This document shows positions 52,360 through 60,442 of a DNA stretch of 64,000 nucleotides, piece by piece; position 1 is the first letter of the stretch; the number at the start of each line of letters is the position of its first letter. A model generated the notes under the pieces. That model worked only from the letters and a program-made list of their open reading frames with translations, had not been told where the DNA came from and did no database searches. This stretch comes from Reichenbachiella versicolor (GTDB lineage Bacteria; Bacteroidota; Bacteroidia; Cytophagales; Cyclobacteriaceae). The position numbers were made by a program, and so were the translations under genes. Location: the NCBI RefSeq assembly GCF_003171675.1, contig NZ_QFZQ01000004.1, forward strand, positions 124,001 to 188,000, written 5' to 3'.

Positions 52360-52412
52360 ATTTTCTTTTGAAGACGCTTATTTAAAGACTGTGTCGCAAT
52401 CATATTAGAGAT

Positions 52413-52856
52413 ATGAAATTTTTACCAGCATTTACGTTATTGGTTTTAGTACTTACATCTTGTGACAATAGTAGGTTAAATAATGATAAACTTATTAGTC
52501 CAGTATTTTCTAATAAGTTTGATACTATACGAAATAACAGCGTATATAGAACGAAAATATTCTTATCAGATAACAAACTGTTAAAACAAGCTCGTGAGTT
52601 AGGTATTACTAATCCAGTTAGTGTGAGATTTGTTACAGGAATGGCTGAAGAAAGATTATTTGCTATACCTAATCAAGCCGCAGTAGTCGAGTCTGATACA
52701 GCTTTCGTTACTTTTTCAATAAAGATAGATACGTTAGGTGTTGGGGATATTGTTGAATATTATTGGCAATGTCACTATGCTATTGACTATGATTTGTCAG
52801 GAAGTGGTGTTGATACAACTTTTATTGTTAATAAAATGCTGTTAGTTAAAGGTTGA
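52413..52856 (+). CDS. Hypothetical lipoprotein
   Basis: 147 residues with a lipoprotein signal peptide (MKFLPAFTLLVLVLTSC, lipobox LTSC). The mature part looks like a beta-sandwich (DTIRNNSVYRTKIFLSDN, VSVRFVTGM, TAFVTFSIKIDTLGVGDIVEYYWQC). No domain is recognised. It begins 53 bases after the 102-residue gene and could be co-transcribed with it. Confidence 0.62.
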   Translation: MKFLPAFTLLVLVLTSCDNSRLNNDKLISPVFSNKFDTIRNNSVYRTKIFLSDNKLLKQARELGITNPVSVRFVTGMAEERLFAIPNQAAVVESDTAFVTFSIKIDTLGVGDIVEYYWQCHYAIDYDLSGSGVDTTFIVNKMLLVKG

Positions 52857-52926
52857 GTTTTATTAGACAATTACATATGTTTTTGATGTTGTGGCAACTT
52901 AATCAAAGCACGGAAGAAGAGAATCC

Positions 52927-53271
52927 ATGAATGAGAAGATATTAATTGATAGTGTGAAGAATTTGGATAAGGTTCAGATGGCTGAGTATTTTTACAGTAA
53001 CAAAGTGTCCTTACAAAGAGTACAGAATTTTCCTGTAGAATTAAGAGAGAAAGCAATTAGTGCTTTAGAGAGACGAGATAAGTCTTTGTCGAAAGGGCTT
53101 CAATTGTTTTACTTTTTACTGCCAACAGGGAGGTTTACTTCTTTTTCTGGAGCTGGTCCAAAGTACATGGAGAATGGATATTTTAAGAAAGAGAAACAGT
53201 TCCAAATTGCTTCGTGGTTGGGGATTTTCTTTTACGTTGTATTATTTTTTGTAATATCGAAATTATTCTAA
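52927..53271 (+). CDS. Small tail-anchored hypothetical protein
   Basis: 114 residues. The N-terminal 65 residues are helical and charged. There is a short hydrophobic stretch (LQLFYFLLPTGRFTSF) and a clear C-terminal membrane helix (ASWLGIFFYVVLFFVISKLF) ending at the last residue, so it is tail-anchored in the inner membrane. The family is not recognised. It is followed directly by a good terminator. Confidence 0.58.
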   Translation: MNEKILIDSVKNLDKVQMAEYFYSNKVSLQRVQNFPVELREKAISALERRDKSLSKGLQLFYFLLPTGRFTSFSGAGPKYMENGYFKKEKQFQIASWLGIFFYVVLFFVISKLF

Positions 53272-53285
53272 TTAGAAATAGATGA

Positions 53286-53315
53286 AAGCCTCTGAGAAAT
53301 CAGGGGCTTTTTTTA
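53286..53315 (+). terminator. Terminator after the tail-anchored protein gene
   Basis: The arms AAGCCTCTGA (53286-53295) and TCAGGGGCTT (53300-53309) pair with one G-U and a GAAA loop, followed by TTTTTT. Confidence 0.88.
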
Positions 53316-53478
53316 ATAATGCACTTCTTCAGCGTTACCATTATCAATTAGCCATTGGTTGACGTTCTCTTTACATCTCAGCGATGAATCGACCGTAGTT
53401 GTCATTCGCTGTTGCCATCTTGTAGCTGGTATTGACGATTTACAGATCAGGAAATAGAGATCAGATAAAAAGAAATGT

Positions 53479-53505
53479 AAGCCACGGGAGACTGTGGCTT
53501 TTTTA
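53479..53505 (+). terminator. Isolated terminator-like hairpin
   Basis: The arms AAGCCAC (53479-53485) and GTGGCTT (53494-53500) are followed by TTTTT on the plus strand. No intact gene precedes it, consistent with a lost gene. Confidence 0.5.
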
Positions 53506-53809
53506 TGCCTAAAATATTGGAATGGGAATGGGAGGGAATTAGGAAGAGTAATCGGGCTCTAAAGCTTAAGGTTAGAACGATACTCTTAAAATAAAATAAG
53601 AAAGAGAATATCTATCATCAATCAAATTAGCTGCTGGTCGAAATACAACCACACAAAACGGGGCACAACTTAGACAGCAATACAACAATCCTGTAGAAAA
53701 ATTAGACGTATCAGCATCAGAGTGCTATTTGTAAAATTTAGCTATTGATTTCAGTAGGCAGAGGGATGCTTGATTTATATTTAATTTGATGTAGAGTTGG
53801 AATGATAAA

Positions 53810-53830
53810 CCACCATGCCGTGCATGGCGG
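53810..53830 (-). other. Hairpin at the 3' end of the PHP-ATPase unit
   Basis: The arms CCACCATGC and GCATGGCGG pair with one mismatch around a 3-nt loop, 17 bases after the minus-strand stop at 53848. No T-run follows. Confidence 0.4.
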
Positions 53831-53847
53831 GAGTAGTTATTTCTTCG

Positions 53848-54081
53848 CTATTCTTCTGTTTCTTCTTCTTCGAATATTTCAGAAACCTTTTCCAGCATCT
53901 CTTTAAGATTTTCTTCTTCATCTTCTGTTAGATTATTGAAATCAGTTTCTGCAATTCGATTATTTTCAAGTAATTGCTTAATCATTTCGGTATATGTGAA
54001 ATCCACAGCTACAGTTCCTTGCTGAATTTTGACCGTTATCTCATTATTATCTTCTTTATTAAATATTAATTTCATGATCAC
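53848..54081 (-). CDS. Small acidic protein coupled to the PHP-ATPase gene
   Basis: 77 residues. The start is beta-like (KLIFNKEDNNEITVKIQQGT). The C-terminal half is very acidic and helical (LTEDEEENLKEMLEKVSEIF, ending EEEETEE). It overlaps the end of the PHP-ATPase gene by 23 bases, so the two are translationally coupled and the products probably interact. A role as a regulatory subunit or inhibitor is plausible; an acidic partner could also mimic DNA. The family is not recognised. Confidence 0.65.
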   Translation of the reverse strand: MIMKLIFNKEDNNEITVKIQQGTVAVDFTYTEMIKQLLENNRIAETDFNNLTEDEEENLKEMLEKVSEIFEEEETEE

Positions 54082-56377
54082 TAAACTTTTTTAGGTTGTA
54101 CTTTTTTACTCGCTTCTTAATGGAGGACTTTCCTCCATCAGTTATTGACGCAATATGATCCACTACGCTAATACCTTCAATTTTCCCTTCAAGAGGGCTT
54201 GATTTAATAATCAACTTGTTGTTTTCGTTTCTGCACAGTATAATGTTCTGAGCATCTGCTAACATTGGAATCGTTGCATTGTGAGAGACTAAAATGATTT
54301 GCTTTTTTGATTTGATCTTTTTTACTGCTTCGACTAAGCCTTTATTAATGTAATCTGTTGCTAAATTATCTTCAGGTTGATCAATTATTATTGGTGCAAT
54401 GTCATTTTCATAACCAAGAATTAAGTCGAGTATGACAGATGTTTTCCAACCTGGGCTAAGCTTATCAAACTCTCGATTATCCTTAGTAATAATTTTATAT
54501 TTCTTCCTGTTCAAGGACTCAAAGCCATTATAGATTTTATTCTCAAAATCATCATAATCATAAACCTTAGGCTTACGTTTCATGAAATTGGTTTCATAAA
54601 AAAGCTCTGGTGTAATGGATGCGAAATCGGATATTTTGTTTTTTATGAAATGGTTTACTATATCAATAAACTTATCCTTATTGAGTACAAAGTCGTTTTC
54701 AATGTAGAGTTTATGACCCATTGACTCAATTTCTTCAGAATCGAAATTTAATGAGTAATTCGATATGGTATTTACGGTACTATAAAATTTTCTGTACGCT
54801 CTGATATATCTTTTTAGAGAAGCAAGTAGCTTGTTGAAATTTTGTCTTTTTGATTGGTCTTCTTGATTTCTGTGCCTTAACAATTGATTATAAGAATTTT
54901 GCTCTTGTTCAAGTAAAGTCCTGACTTGTTTTTCTTTACTGGATACTTCTAGTGCGTAATTTAATTTTGCTTTTAAATCCTCTATAAGTTTAGGATTGTG
55001 CTTGACAAATGGATATGCAGAAAGAAATGAATCTATGGAGTCTAATGATTTTATATAGCTCTCGTGTGTTGGCTTTGAAAATTGAATTTTTTCATGCTCC
55101 AATTCAGTAGGCTGGAGATTATCAAAAATGTTTGTTTCAAGGTTATCCTTAGTAATCAATCTGGAAATAACCGGAATAGTCGAAAGTGTTTGAGTCTCTT
55201 CCTCAAGAACCTTAACATCTTTGATTAATTCTTGGATGTTAGCCTTAAACTCTCTTAATCCATTCGATATACTTGTCTTAATATCCCCGTCACCCGGAAA
55301 CACTCTTTTGATAATATCTATATTCTCGATTTTATCTTCACTGATATTATTCACTACACTCATAATGTAGTTCTGTGAGAGGTAGTGAGGAATCATTCCT
55401 GATGGATTAATAATACTGATTCTATCTACCTCATATTGATCATATACAGTGGCTTCTGTTTGTTTATTTAAGCATCTGACTATTGAGTCGACTAACAATG
55501 TTTTTCCACTAGAAGAACCTCCAATGATTACATTTAAACCAGAAGTTAATTCAATGTCAATTTCAATATTTGGTCTATTGTGCTTTACGGATTGGATTTT
55601 CTCTGAAAAAAAACTTGGCTTTTTTCGAGTATAAATCAGTCTAGAACGTTCGGACAAGGAAAGTCTTAAACCGTTGAAGGTTGGTTGTGCCAACATCCAA
55701 GTTGGATTAAAGGGATGTTTGTCTTTACCATTCGGATAGATTTCAGGGTTGTAGTTATCACTACATGTAATCAGGTTTACAAAGTCATTAATCCCTAATT
55801 TTTTAAAGTATTCCTGCGTTCTTTCAAGCCCATTATCACCACGGGCTGTAAACCCCTCAAAATGGTTGTAATAAATATTCTTTTCTAGAGTACTATCCAG
55901 TCTAGTTTCCTTTGGAATTGAAGTATTAAATGTGGCATGAGATTGACCTCCATGAGGAAGTAACATAAACTCATAAGAATCAAAGTTGTTTATGATGTCT
56001 TGTATTGATGGAATTCTAGGATCAGTTTTTTGAACCACTTTATTTGGATAAAGCTTGTCGAGTTTTTCGTTAATATCGTCAATACAGTCTTCTGTAATTT
56101 CTTTTAAGTCAAAATATATGTGACAATGGTATGCTGGGCAGTTATCATAGTTCTTGATATGAAGTTCCACTCCCAACACTATATTGATGCCCAATTCAAT
56201 AGCTCTTAAGTAAGCTGGTTTGTTGACCATATTGTGATCTGTCAATGAGATTAAAAAATTCGAATTTTCATTAAATTCTTGAATTTTCTTGATTAATAAC
56301 TCTAGATCATAGTTCTGATTAACGCTGTTAGGATCAAGTGAGGTATGAATGTGAGTATCTAAATATATGGGATTCAT
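54059..56377 (-). CDS. PHP-domain phosphoesterase fused to an SMC-like ATPase; candidate anti-phage gene
   Basis: 772 residues. Residues about 1-230 are a PHP domain with metal-binding HxH at 9 and 11 (YLDTHIHTSLD), LTDHNM, VLGVELHI and LLPHGGQSH. Residues 270-772 form an ABC/SMC-type ATPase: Walker A IIGGSSSGKTLLVDSIV (about 292), a long coiled-coil insertion (about 370-560), Walker B IIIDQPEDNLA (about 660), and the H-loop ILVSHNATIP (about 695). This PHP plus ATPase layout occurs in proteins linked to phage defence (the Ppl type) and in TrlF-like ATPases. A nuclease or phosphatase gated by ATP is the likely activity. The gene is paired with the small acidic gene and lies in an accessory-looking region near tRNAs. 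Confidence 0.85.
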   Translation of the reverse strand: MNPIYLDTHIHTSLDPNSVNQNYDLELLIKKIQEFNENSNFLISLTDHNMVNKPAYLRAIELGINIVLGVELHIKNYDNCPAYHCHIYFDLKEITEDCIDDINEKLDKLYPNKVVQKTDPRIPSIQDIINNFDSYEFMLLPHGGQSHATFNTSIPKETRLDSTLEKNIYYNHFEGFTARGDNGLERTQEYFKKLGINDFVNLITCSDNYNPEIYPNGKDKHPFNPTWMLAQPTFNGLRLSLSERSRLIYTRKKPSFFSEKIQSVKHNRPNIEIDIELTSGLNVIIGGSSSGKTLLVDSIVRCLNKQTEATVYDQYEVDRISIINPSGMIPHYLSQNYIMSVVNNISEDKIENIDIIKRVFPGDGDIKTSISNGLREFKANIQELIKDVKVLEEETQTLSTIPVISRLITKDNLETNIFDNLQPTELEHEKIQFSKPTHESYIKSLDSIDSFLSAYPFVKHNPKLIEDLKAKLNYALEVSSKEKQVRTLLEQEQNSYNQLLRHRNQEDQSKRQNFNKLLASLKRYIRAYRKFYSTVNTISNYSLNFDSEEIESMGHKLYIENDFVLNKDKFIDIVNHFIKNKISDFASITPELFYETNFMKRKPKVYDYDDFENKIYNGFESLNRKKYKIITKDNREFDKLSPGWKTSVILDLILGYENDIAPIIIDQPEDNLATDYINKGLVEAVKKIKSKKQIILVSHNATIPMLADAQNIILCRNENNKLIIKSSPLEGKIEGISVVDHIASITDGGKSSIKKRVKKYNLKKFSDHEINI

Positions 56378-57127
56378 GGATCTCTAATTACCGTCAACAA
56401 CCGAGTAATAACACTCCGTTTTTCTTTCGTATTGAAATACAATACTATAAACGACAACAACCAATTACAAACGACGGGGATAAGTAGTTTACTCTGGTGC
56501 TGAACCCTAAGAACAGCCATTAACTCCATAAAAACACAATAAATCTCTCAAAAAACGATGTTACGCAGTTTTGAATGATAAAAACCTAGAAAAAACGACC
56601 GTTCTCTGAAAAAAATGAGTCTACGGAGATTTTCTGGGGTCATTCGCACATTTTCAGGGGCCATTCGCGGTTTTTTGAGTGCCATTCGCTGATTTTGAAG
56701 GGGTATTCGCATGCGAATGGCTATAAAAAAGTGCGAATGGGCCTTCCAAAACAGCGAATACCCCTTCAAAAAGTGCGTAGAGCCAATTTTTTTAGCGAAT
56801 AGGGACAGAATAATAGCGAATGGCGGTTTTTTAGCCGTTTTTGGAACAAAAGCCTACTCAAATCGAACTCCAAACACCAGTTTTAGCCTGTTGATCAGTC
56901 CGTGGAAAGCCACTTCACCCATGAACCAAGATTCTGCTATCGATAGATCTAAACTCTTTGTAGAAGAACCTTAGTCCAAAATAAGGTGGTAATTCTAACC
57001 TAAACCTCCTGTGTTTTCTAAATTCAGCCTTTGTTGAGTGGGCAACTGAATCATTTTGAAAGGCTGTGATTACCTATTGCAGGCAAATCGAGAATGATAT
57101 TTCGAAATAGAGTTAAAGCAGAGTACG
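56378..57127. other. Divergent intergenic region of 750 bases
   Basis: It lies between the PHP-ATPase gene (minus) and the Asp-box protein gene (plus), and contains the head-to-head 21-bp repeat array. Between about 56850 and 57060 two minus-strand frames read partly protein-like (for example GEVAFHGLINRLKLVFGVRF) but are closed on both sides, so they could be remnants. Confidence 0.5.
56641..56836. repeat. Head-to-head array of 21-bp repeats with GCGAATG core
   Basis: Left half: (C/T)ATTCGC at 56641, 56662, 56683 and 56704, exactly 21 bases apart. Right half: GCGAAT(G/A) at 56713, 56733, 56754, 56795 and 56816, with a degenerate copy GCGTAG at 56775, 20-21 bases apart. The halves meet at the perfect palindrome ATTCGCATGCGAAT (56705-56718). 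Spacer sequences vary. The period and CGAATG core match the array at 6541-6855, and read in the same sense the units also start Arg-Met. Confidence 0.85.
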
Positions 57128-59764
57128 ATGATGAAATTAAAGATAAGATTAAGCCTGTTGGCTATGCTGGCCTTGATTGTATGTCAGTCTGTTTATGGAA
57201 AGAAGAAAGATGACTTTTTCAAGAAAATAAAAACAGAAAGAGTAACATCCGACCAATCAATAGAGTGGAAGAACTTTGGACCTGGGATGTCAGGATACAA
57301 TGAGGAATTTTGGTGTCACCCTACAGATCCCAATACGATGCTGATGGGGCCAGATATGCACGTCACCTTTGGAACTTGGGACAATGGTAAATCTTGGCAT
57401 ACAGTAAAAGACTCAGATGGATCAGGTCAATTCATGAAAAGAGTTCACGACATTGAGTTTTCTCGTCAAAACCCTGATTTTGGAATTGCATTAGATTGGC
57501 ATGGTTGGGTATTTGAGACTAACGACAGAGGAAGATCATGGCAAAAGTTAGCAGTATTGGGCAGAACACCCGAACAATCAGGTAAAGATAAATGGTGGTC
57601 ACAGCAATTAGGAATGAGGCTTAGCGAGTTGGCAGTTGACCCGACAGATGATAATATTTGGTATGCAGGAGCAGGAGATTTTTGGAATGTAAAGGAGAAT
57701 CATAAATCCGCTAACCAACCTCATGGAAACGTATACAAATATGCCGACTATGGATATATCAAAAAATCAACAGACAAAGGAAAGACTTGGACTAAGTACA
57801 ACAAAGGCCTTCCTGAAAATACGGATGTAGCCAAAATTATTATCAATCCTAATAATACAAATCATCTGATCATGGCTACGAATGTAGGCCTGATGACTAG
57901 TATGAATGGAGGCAAGTCTTGGGCAAAGAAATCGAAAGGTCTTCCAAATGATCTGCCAAGAGATTTGACATCATTCTATGATCCAGACACCAAAGAGTTT
58001 GTATTGTATCTGGTAGACCAAACAGTATATGAAGAAGAAGGGCAAACTACCACTGCTAGGGGCGGAGTCTTCATAAGTGTAGATGCAGGTGCTACATGGA
58101 AGGATATTACATCTGACCTATACTTTGACTTGAAGGCAATGAATTCATTTGCAGAGACTGATCGTTATTACCGCACGATAGGGTATTGGTTTGGTCTCAA
58201 TAAAAAAGAAGCAAAATCTAAATACTCAGAGGTTCCGAATAAGACTCTACCAGTATTCAATCGCATCGCAGTTAATCCATTAGATAAAAATGAGATCTAC
58301 GTAACCTTCAACAAGAAGCATGATATGACTTTTGGAGCGGGAGATGTTTGGAGAACTTTGGATGGAGGTAGCACTTGGATCAGCTGTGCTCGAAATGGAC
58401 AATATTGGGAGAAAGGTCAAAATGTAGATTATTGGAAAAAGAGAAACAACCCTGTAGAACCAAATATTCAGTTTGCCCACCTTCACAAGCATATGGCTCA
58501 CGAACCAGCACGGTCAGGTAATAGAACACTGGAAATTAACGCCAAGGGACATGTATATATTGGAATAGATCAGCAGACACTGTTATCCACTGATAAGGGG
58601 AATACATGGAATCAAGTAGACGACTACGAAACCTCTCCAGGTAGTGGGAAGTGGATCGGTAGAGGAGACAGCGATCTTCCAGGTCGATTTATGTTGATGG
58701 AAACAGGAATCAAAGGAAGGAGATTGCTGTGCAGCGGAGAGCATGGACTCTGGCAGACAACAGATTTGGAAAGTTGGCCAGATAAGCAAGCTGTAGCCGT
58801 AGAGCAGATAGAAGGCCAAGTTCATAAGAAAGGAGCGCATTCTATTTCTACAGTAGCTGTTCATCCGAAAGATCCAAATACGATATTCTTCTTGAGCTGG
58901 AGACAGTCACACAGAGGGAAACTTCGAAAGACAACTGATGGGGGGAAGACTTGGGAAAATATAGCCACCATCTTTGATGTCAAGAGTCCCCTTCATAGAG
59001 GACTAGCTGCACAAAATAGCTTGACAATTGATCCTCAAAATCCAGACAATATGTATTTCTGCTCTACTCATCAGATGATTTCAGAAGTAGGAGGCGGAAA
59101 AGGGCCAAAACTCACAAAAGGAGGATATGGGTTTTATAGATCTTTTGACGGAGGATATACTTGGGAGCTAAGTAATAAAGGCTTTCATGACAAGTTTAGT
59201 ATTCGAAGAATTATTCTAGATCCAGATAATCCAAAAGTCATTTATGCCGCTTCAAACGATAACAATGGAGGGCTATATAAGTCAACCGACAAAGGAACTA
59301 GTTGGAAAAAGATGACGATTCCTTCTGTGATCAAATCCGTCAACAATGTCTTTATAGATAGAAATACCAAGGATATTTTCATCAGTACTGGGAGAAGGAT
59401 GGGAACGTATGAAGAAGGCGGAGTTTGGAGTAGTTCAGACAAAGGCAAGACATGGAAGAAAATATTCAAAGCACCCTATGTGTGGCAAATTGAAACTTCT
59501 CCAATCAATCCTGATATCCTAGTGGTCAGTGTAGCAGGTCAGCAGATCAGTAAAATTGGAGAATTTCTCAATCCAGGTTTATACCTATCTATGGACCGAG
59601 GCACGACATGGACTAAAATCAATAAAGGACTCGGTCAGCCAGATAAAATAGTGGATGTGAAACCAGACCCATACAACGAAGACGTACTTTGGTGTGCATC
59701 ATGGGGATGTGGGTGGTACATTGCTTACCTAAATGGTTCCAAAGAACCTTGGTTAAAAGAATAA
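57128..59764 (+). CDS. Secreted Asp-box (sortilin/BNR-type) beta-propeller protein
   Basis: 878 residues with a signal peptide (MMKLKIRLSLLAMLALIVCQ, cleavage near VYG). It carries about twelve Asp-boxes of the form S-x-D-x-G-x-T-W, for example STDKGKTW, SMNGGKSW, SVDAGATW, TLDGGSTW, STDKGNTW, TTDGGKTW, SFDGGYTW, SSDKGKTW and SMDRGTTW. These are spread over the whole length, as in sortilin/Vps10 and GH74-like two-propeller proteins. The conserved Arg triad of sialidases is not evident, so sialidase activity is unlikely. It opens a cluster with a sulfatase and a GH43-like protein, so a role in algal polysaccharide binding or breakdown is likely. It has no type IX sorting domain. Confidence 0.85.
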   Translation: MMKLKIRLSLLAMLALIVCQSVYGKKKDDFFKKIKTERVTSDQSIEWKNFGPGMSGYNEEFWCHPTDPNTMLMGPDMHVTFGTWDNGKSWHTVKDSDGSGQFMKRVHDIEFSRQNPDFGIALDWHGWVFETNDRGRSWQKLAVLGRTPEQSGKDKWWSQQLGMRLSELAVDPTDDNIWYAGAGDFWNVKENHKSANQPHGNVYKYADYGYIKKSTDKGKTWTKYNKGLPENTDVAKIIINPNNTNHLIMATNVGLMTSMNGGKSWAKKSKGLPNDLPRDLTSFYDPDTKEFVLYLVDQTVYEEEGQTTTARGGVFISVDAGATWKDITSDLYFDLKAMNSFAETDRYYRTIGYWFGLNKKEAKSKYSEVPNKTLPVFNRIAVNPLDKNEIYVTFNKKHDMTFGAGDVWRTLDGGSTWISCARNGQYWEKGQNVDYWKKRNNPVEPNIQFAHLHKHMAHEPARSGNRTLEINAKGHVYIGIDQQTLLSTDKGNTWNQVDDYETSPGSGKWIGRGDSDLPGRFMLMETGIKGRRLLCSGEHGLWQTTDLESWPDKQAVAVEQIEGQVHKKGAHSISTVAVHPKDPNTIFFLSWRQSHRGKLRKTTDGGKTWENIATIFDVKSPLHRGLAAQNSLTIDPQNPDNMYFCSTHQMISEVGGGKGPKLTKGGYGFYRSFDGGYTWELSNKGFHDKFSIRRIILDPDNPKVIYAASNDNNGGLYKSTDKGTSWKKMTIPSVIKSVNNVFIDRNTKDIFISTGRRMGTYEEGGVWSSSDKGKTWKKIFKAPYVWQIETSPINPDILVVSVAGQQISKIGEFLNPGLYLSMDRGTTWTKINKGLGQPDKIVDVKPDPYNEDVLWCASWGCGWYIAYLNGSKEPWLKE

Positions 59765-59783
59765 GGGTTTGATACCCCAATAC

Positions 59784-59815
59784 ATGCTTTGAAAGTATCA
59801 ATTCAAAGCATTTGT
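59784..59815 (+). terminator. Probable terminator of the Asp-box protein gene
   Basis: Perfect arms ATGCTTTGAA (59784-59793) and TTCAAAGCAT (59802-59811) with an 8-nt loop, followed by a short TTG. The T-run is weak. Confidence 0.55.
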
Positions 59816-59829
59816 AATGCATAATACGC

Positions 59830-59866
59830 TATCACAAAAGGCAACAATTCGTTGCCTTTTGTGATA
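59830..59866. repeat. Strong 16-bp-stem hairpin
   Basis: Perfect arms TATCACAAAAGGCAAC (59830-59845) and its complement (59851-59866) have a 5-nt loop. There is no T-run after it; it could be a second transcription or processing barrier. Confidence 0.65.
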
Positions 59867-59973
59867 AAAAACTTCAGTTCGATTTAAAAAACTGCTTATT
59901 CGGTGCTTCACAAGAAAGAATGAAAATTATACTGTCTGAGCGCTAGCGAGTTTATAATTTTCTAGACTTTTTG

Positions 59974-60002
59974 CTTCCTTTTTTGGCAATGAAAAAAGGA
60001 AG
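59974..60002. repeat. Palindromic intergenic element
   Basis: Perfect arms CTTCCTTTTTT (59974-59984) and AAAAAAGGAAG (59992-60002) flank the loop GGCAATG. It sits inside a stretch (about 59935-60030) including AGCGCTAGCGAG and GAGCCTGCCTGGC, which looks like a dispersed repeat of Bacteroidota genomes; only one copy is present here, so this is from memory, not shown. Confidence 0.45.
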
Positions 60003-60442
60003 AGCCTGCCTGGCTTGAAGGCAAAAGCTTGATTAAGTGTAATGGATTTAGGTTTTGCAGAGTGTTTGAATAAAGTTATTAATCGAACTCAGGTCTAAAA
60101 ATTTAATCAACTGATCCATACATATTGATTGAGGAATAGGTTGAGAATACTTTAGATCAGAAAGTTAATTCTATGATCAGGTTAGAACAGGCTGTTTTAA
60201 CTGTTAAGCATGAAATGGAATATGTCAGTTCAGTTATTCTTTAGATATAAAATGACAACAAGCCGCTTTAATTTGGTTGTTTTACTTCCTGATTACATCG
60301 TTGTGAGCGAGAAAAGCAATTAGTTTCTTTATAGAAGCAACTGGGTATTTGAGATGATTGTAAAGTCAAATCAGCCAAATATTAGAATCTGTTTTTCGGC
60401 CATAGAAGTGATCAAAGAATGATAAGAACTAAATATCACAAT

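Larger units (their letters stand above)
53316..53847. other. Gene-poor stretch with possible gene remnants
   Basis: 532 bases without a convincing gene. A minus-strand frame (about 53563-53316) is open but has no usable start, and a short plus-strand frame (about 53600-53734) reads protein-like (AAGRNTTTQNGAQLRQQYNN) but is only about 43 codons. These may be decayed genes. Confidence 0.35.
59765..60418. other. Gene-free region of 654 bases with several hairpins
   Basis: It holds three strong inverted repeats (59784-59811, 59830-59866, 59974-60002), listed separately, then about 400 AT-rich bases without recognisable features before the sulfatase gene. Confidence 0.55.

Noticed and set aside
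53316-53563. Open minus-strand frame of about 81 codons.
   Set aside because: It has no usable start codon except one that leaves about 35 residues, and it reads through a terminator hairpin; kept only as a possible remnant.
51594-56377. Integrated element (prophage or conjugative element) at the tRNA genes.
   Set aside because: No integrase, transposase, phage or transfer gene, and no direct repeat of a tRNA 3' end, is seen downstream.
56548-56974. Small frames on both strands across the head-to-head repeat array.
   Set aside because: Frames arise from the repeats, overlap each other, and show no protein-like features outside the repeat.
57128-59764. Sialidase.
   Set aside because: Asp-boxes alone do not define sialidases; the arginine triad and FRIP motif are not visible.
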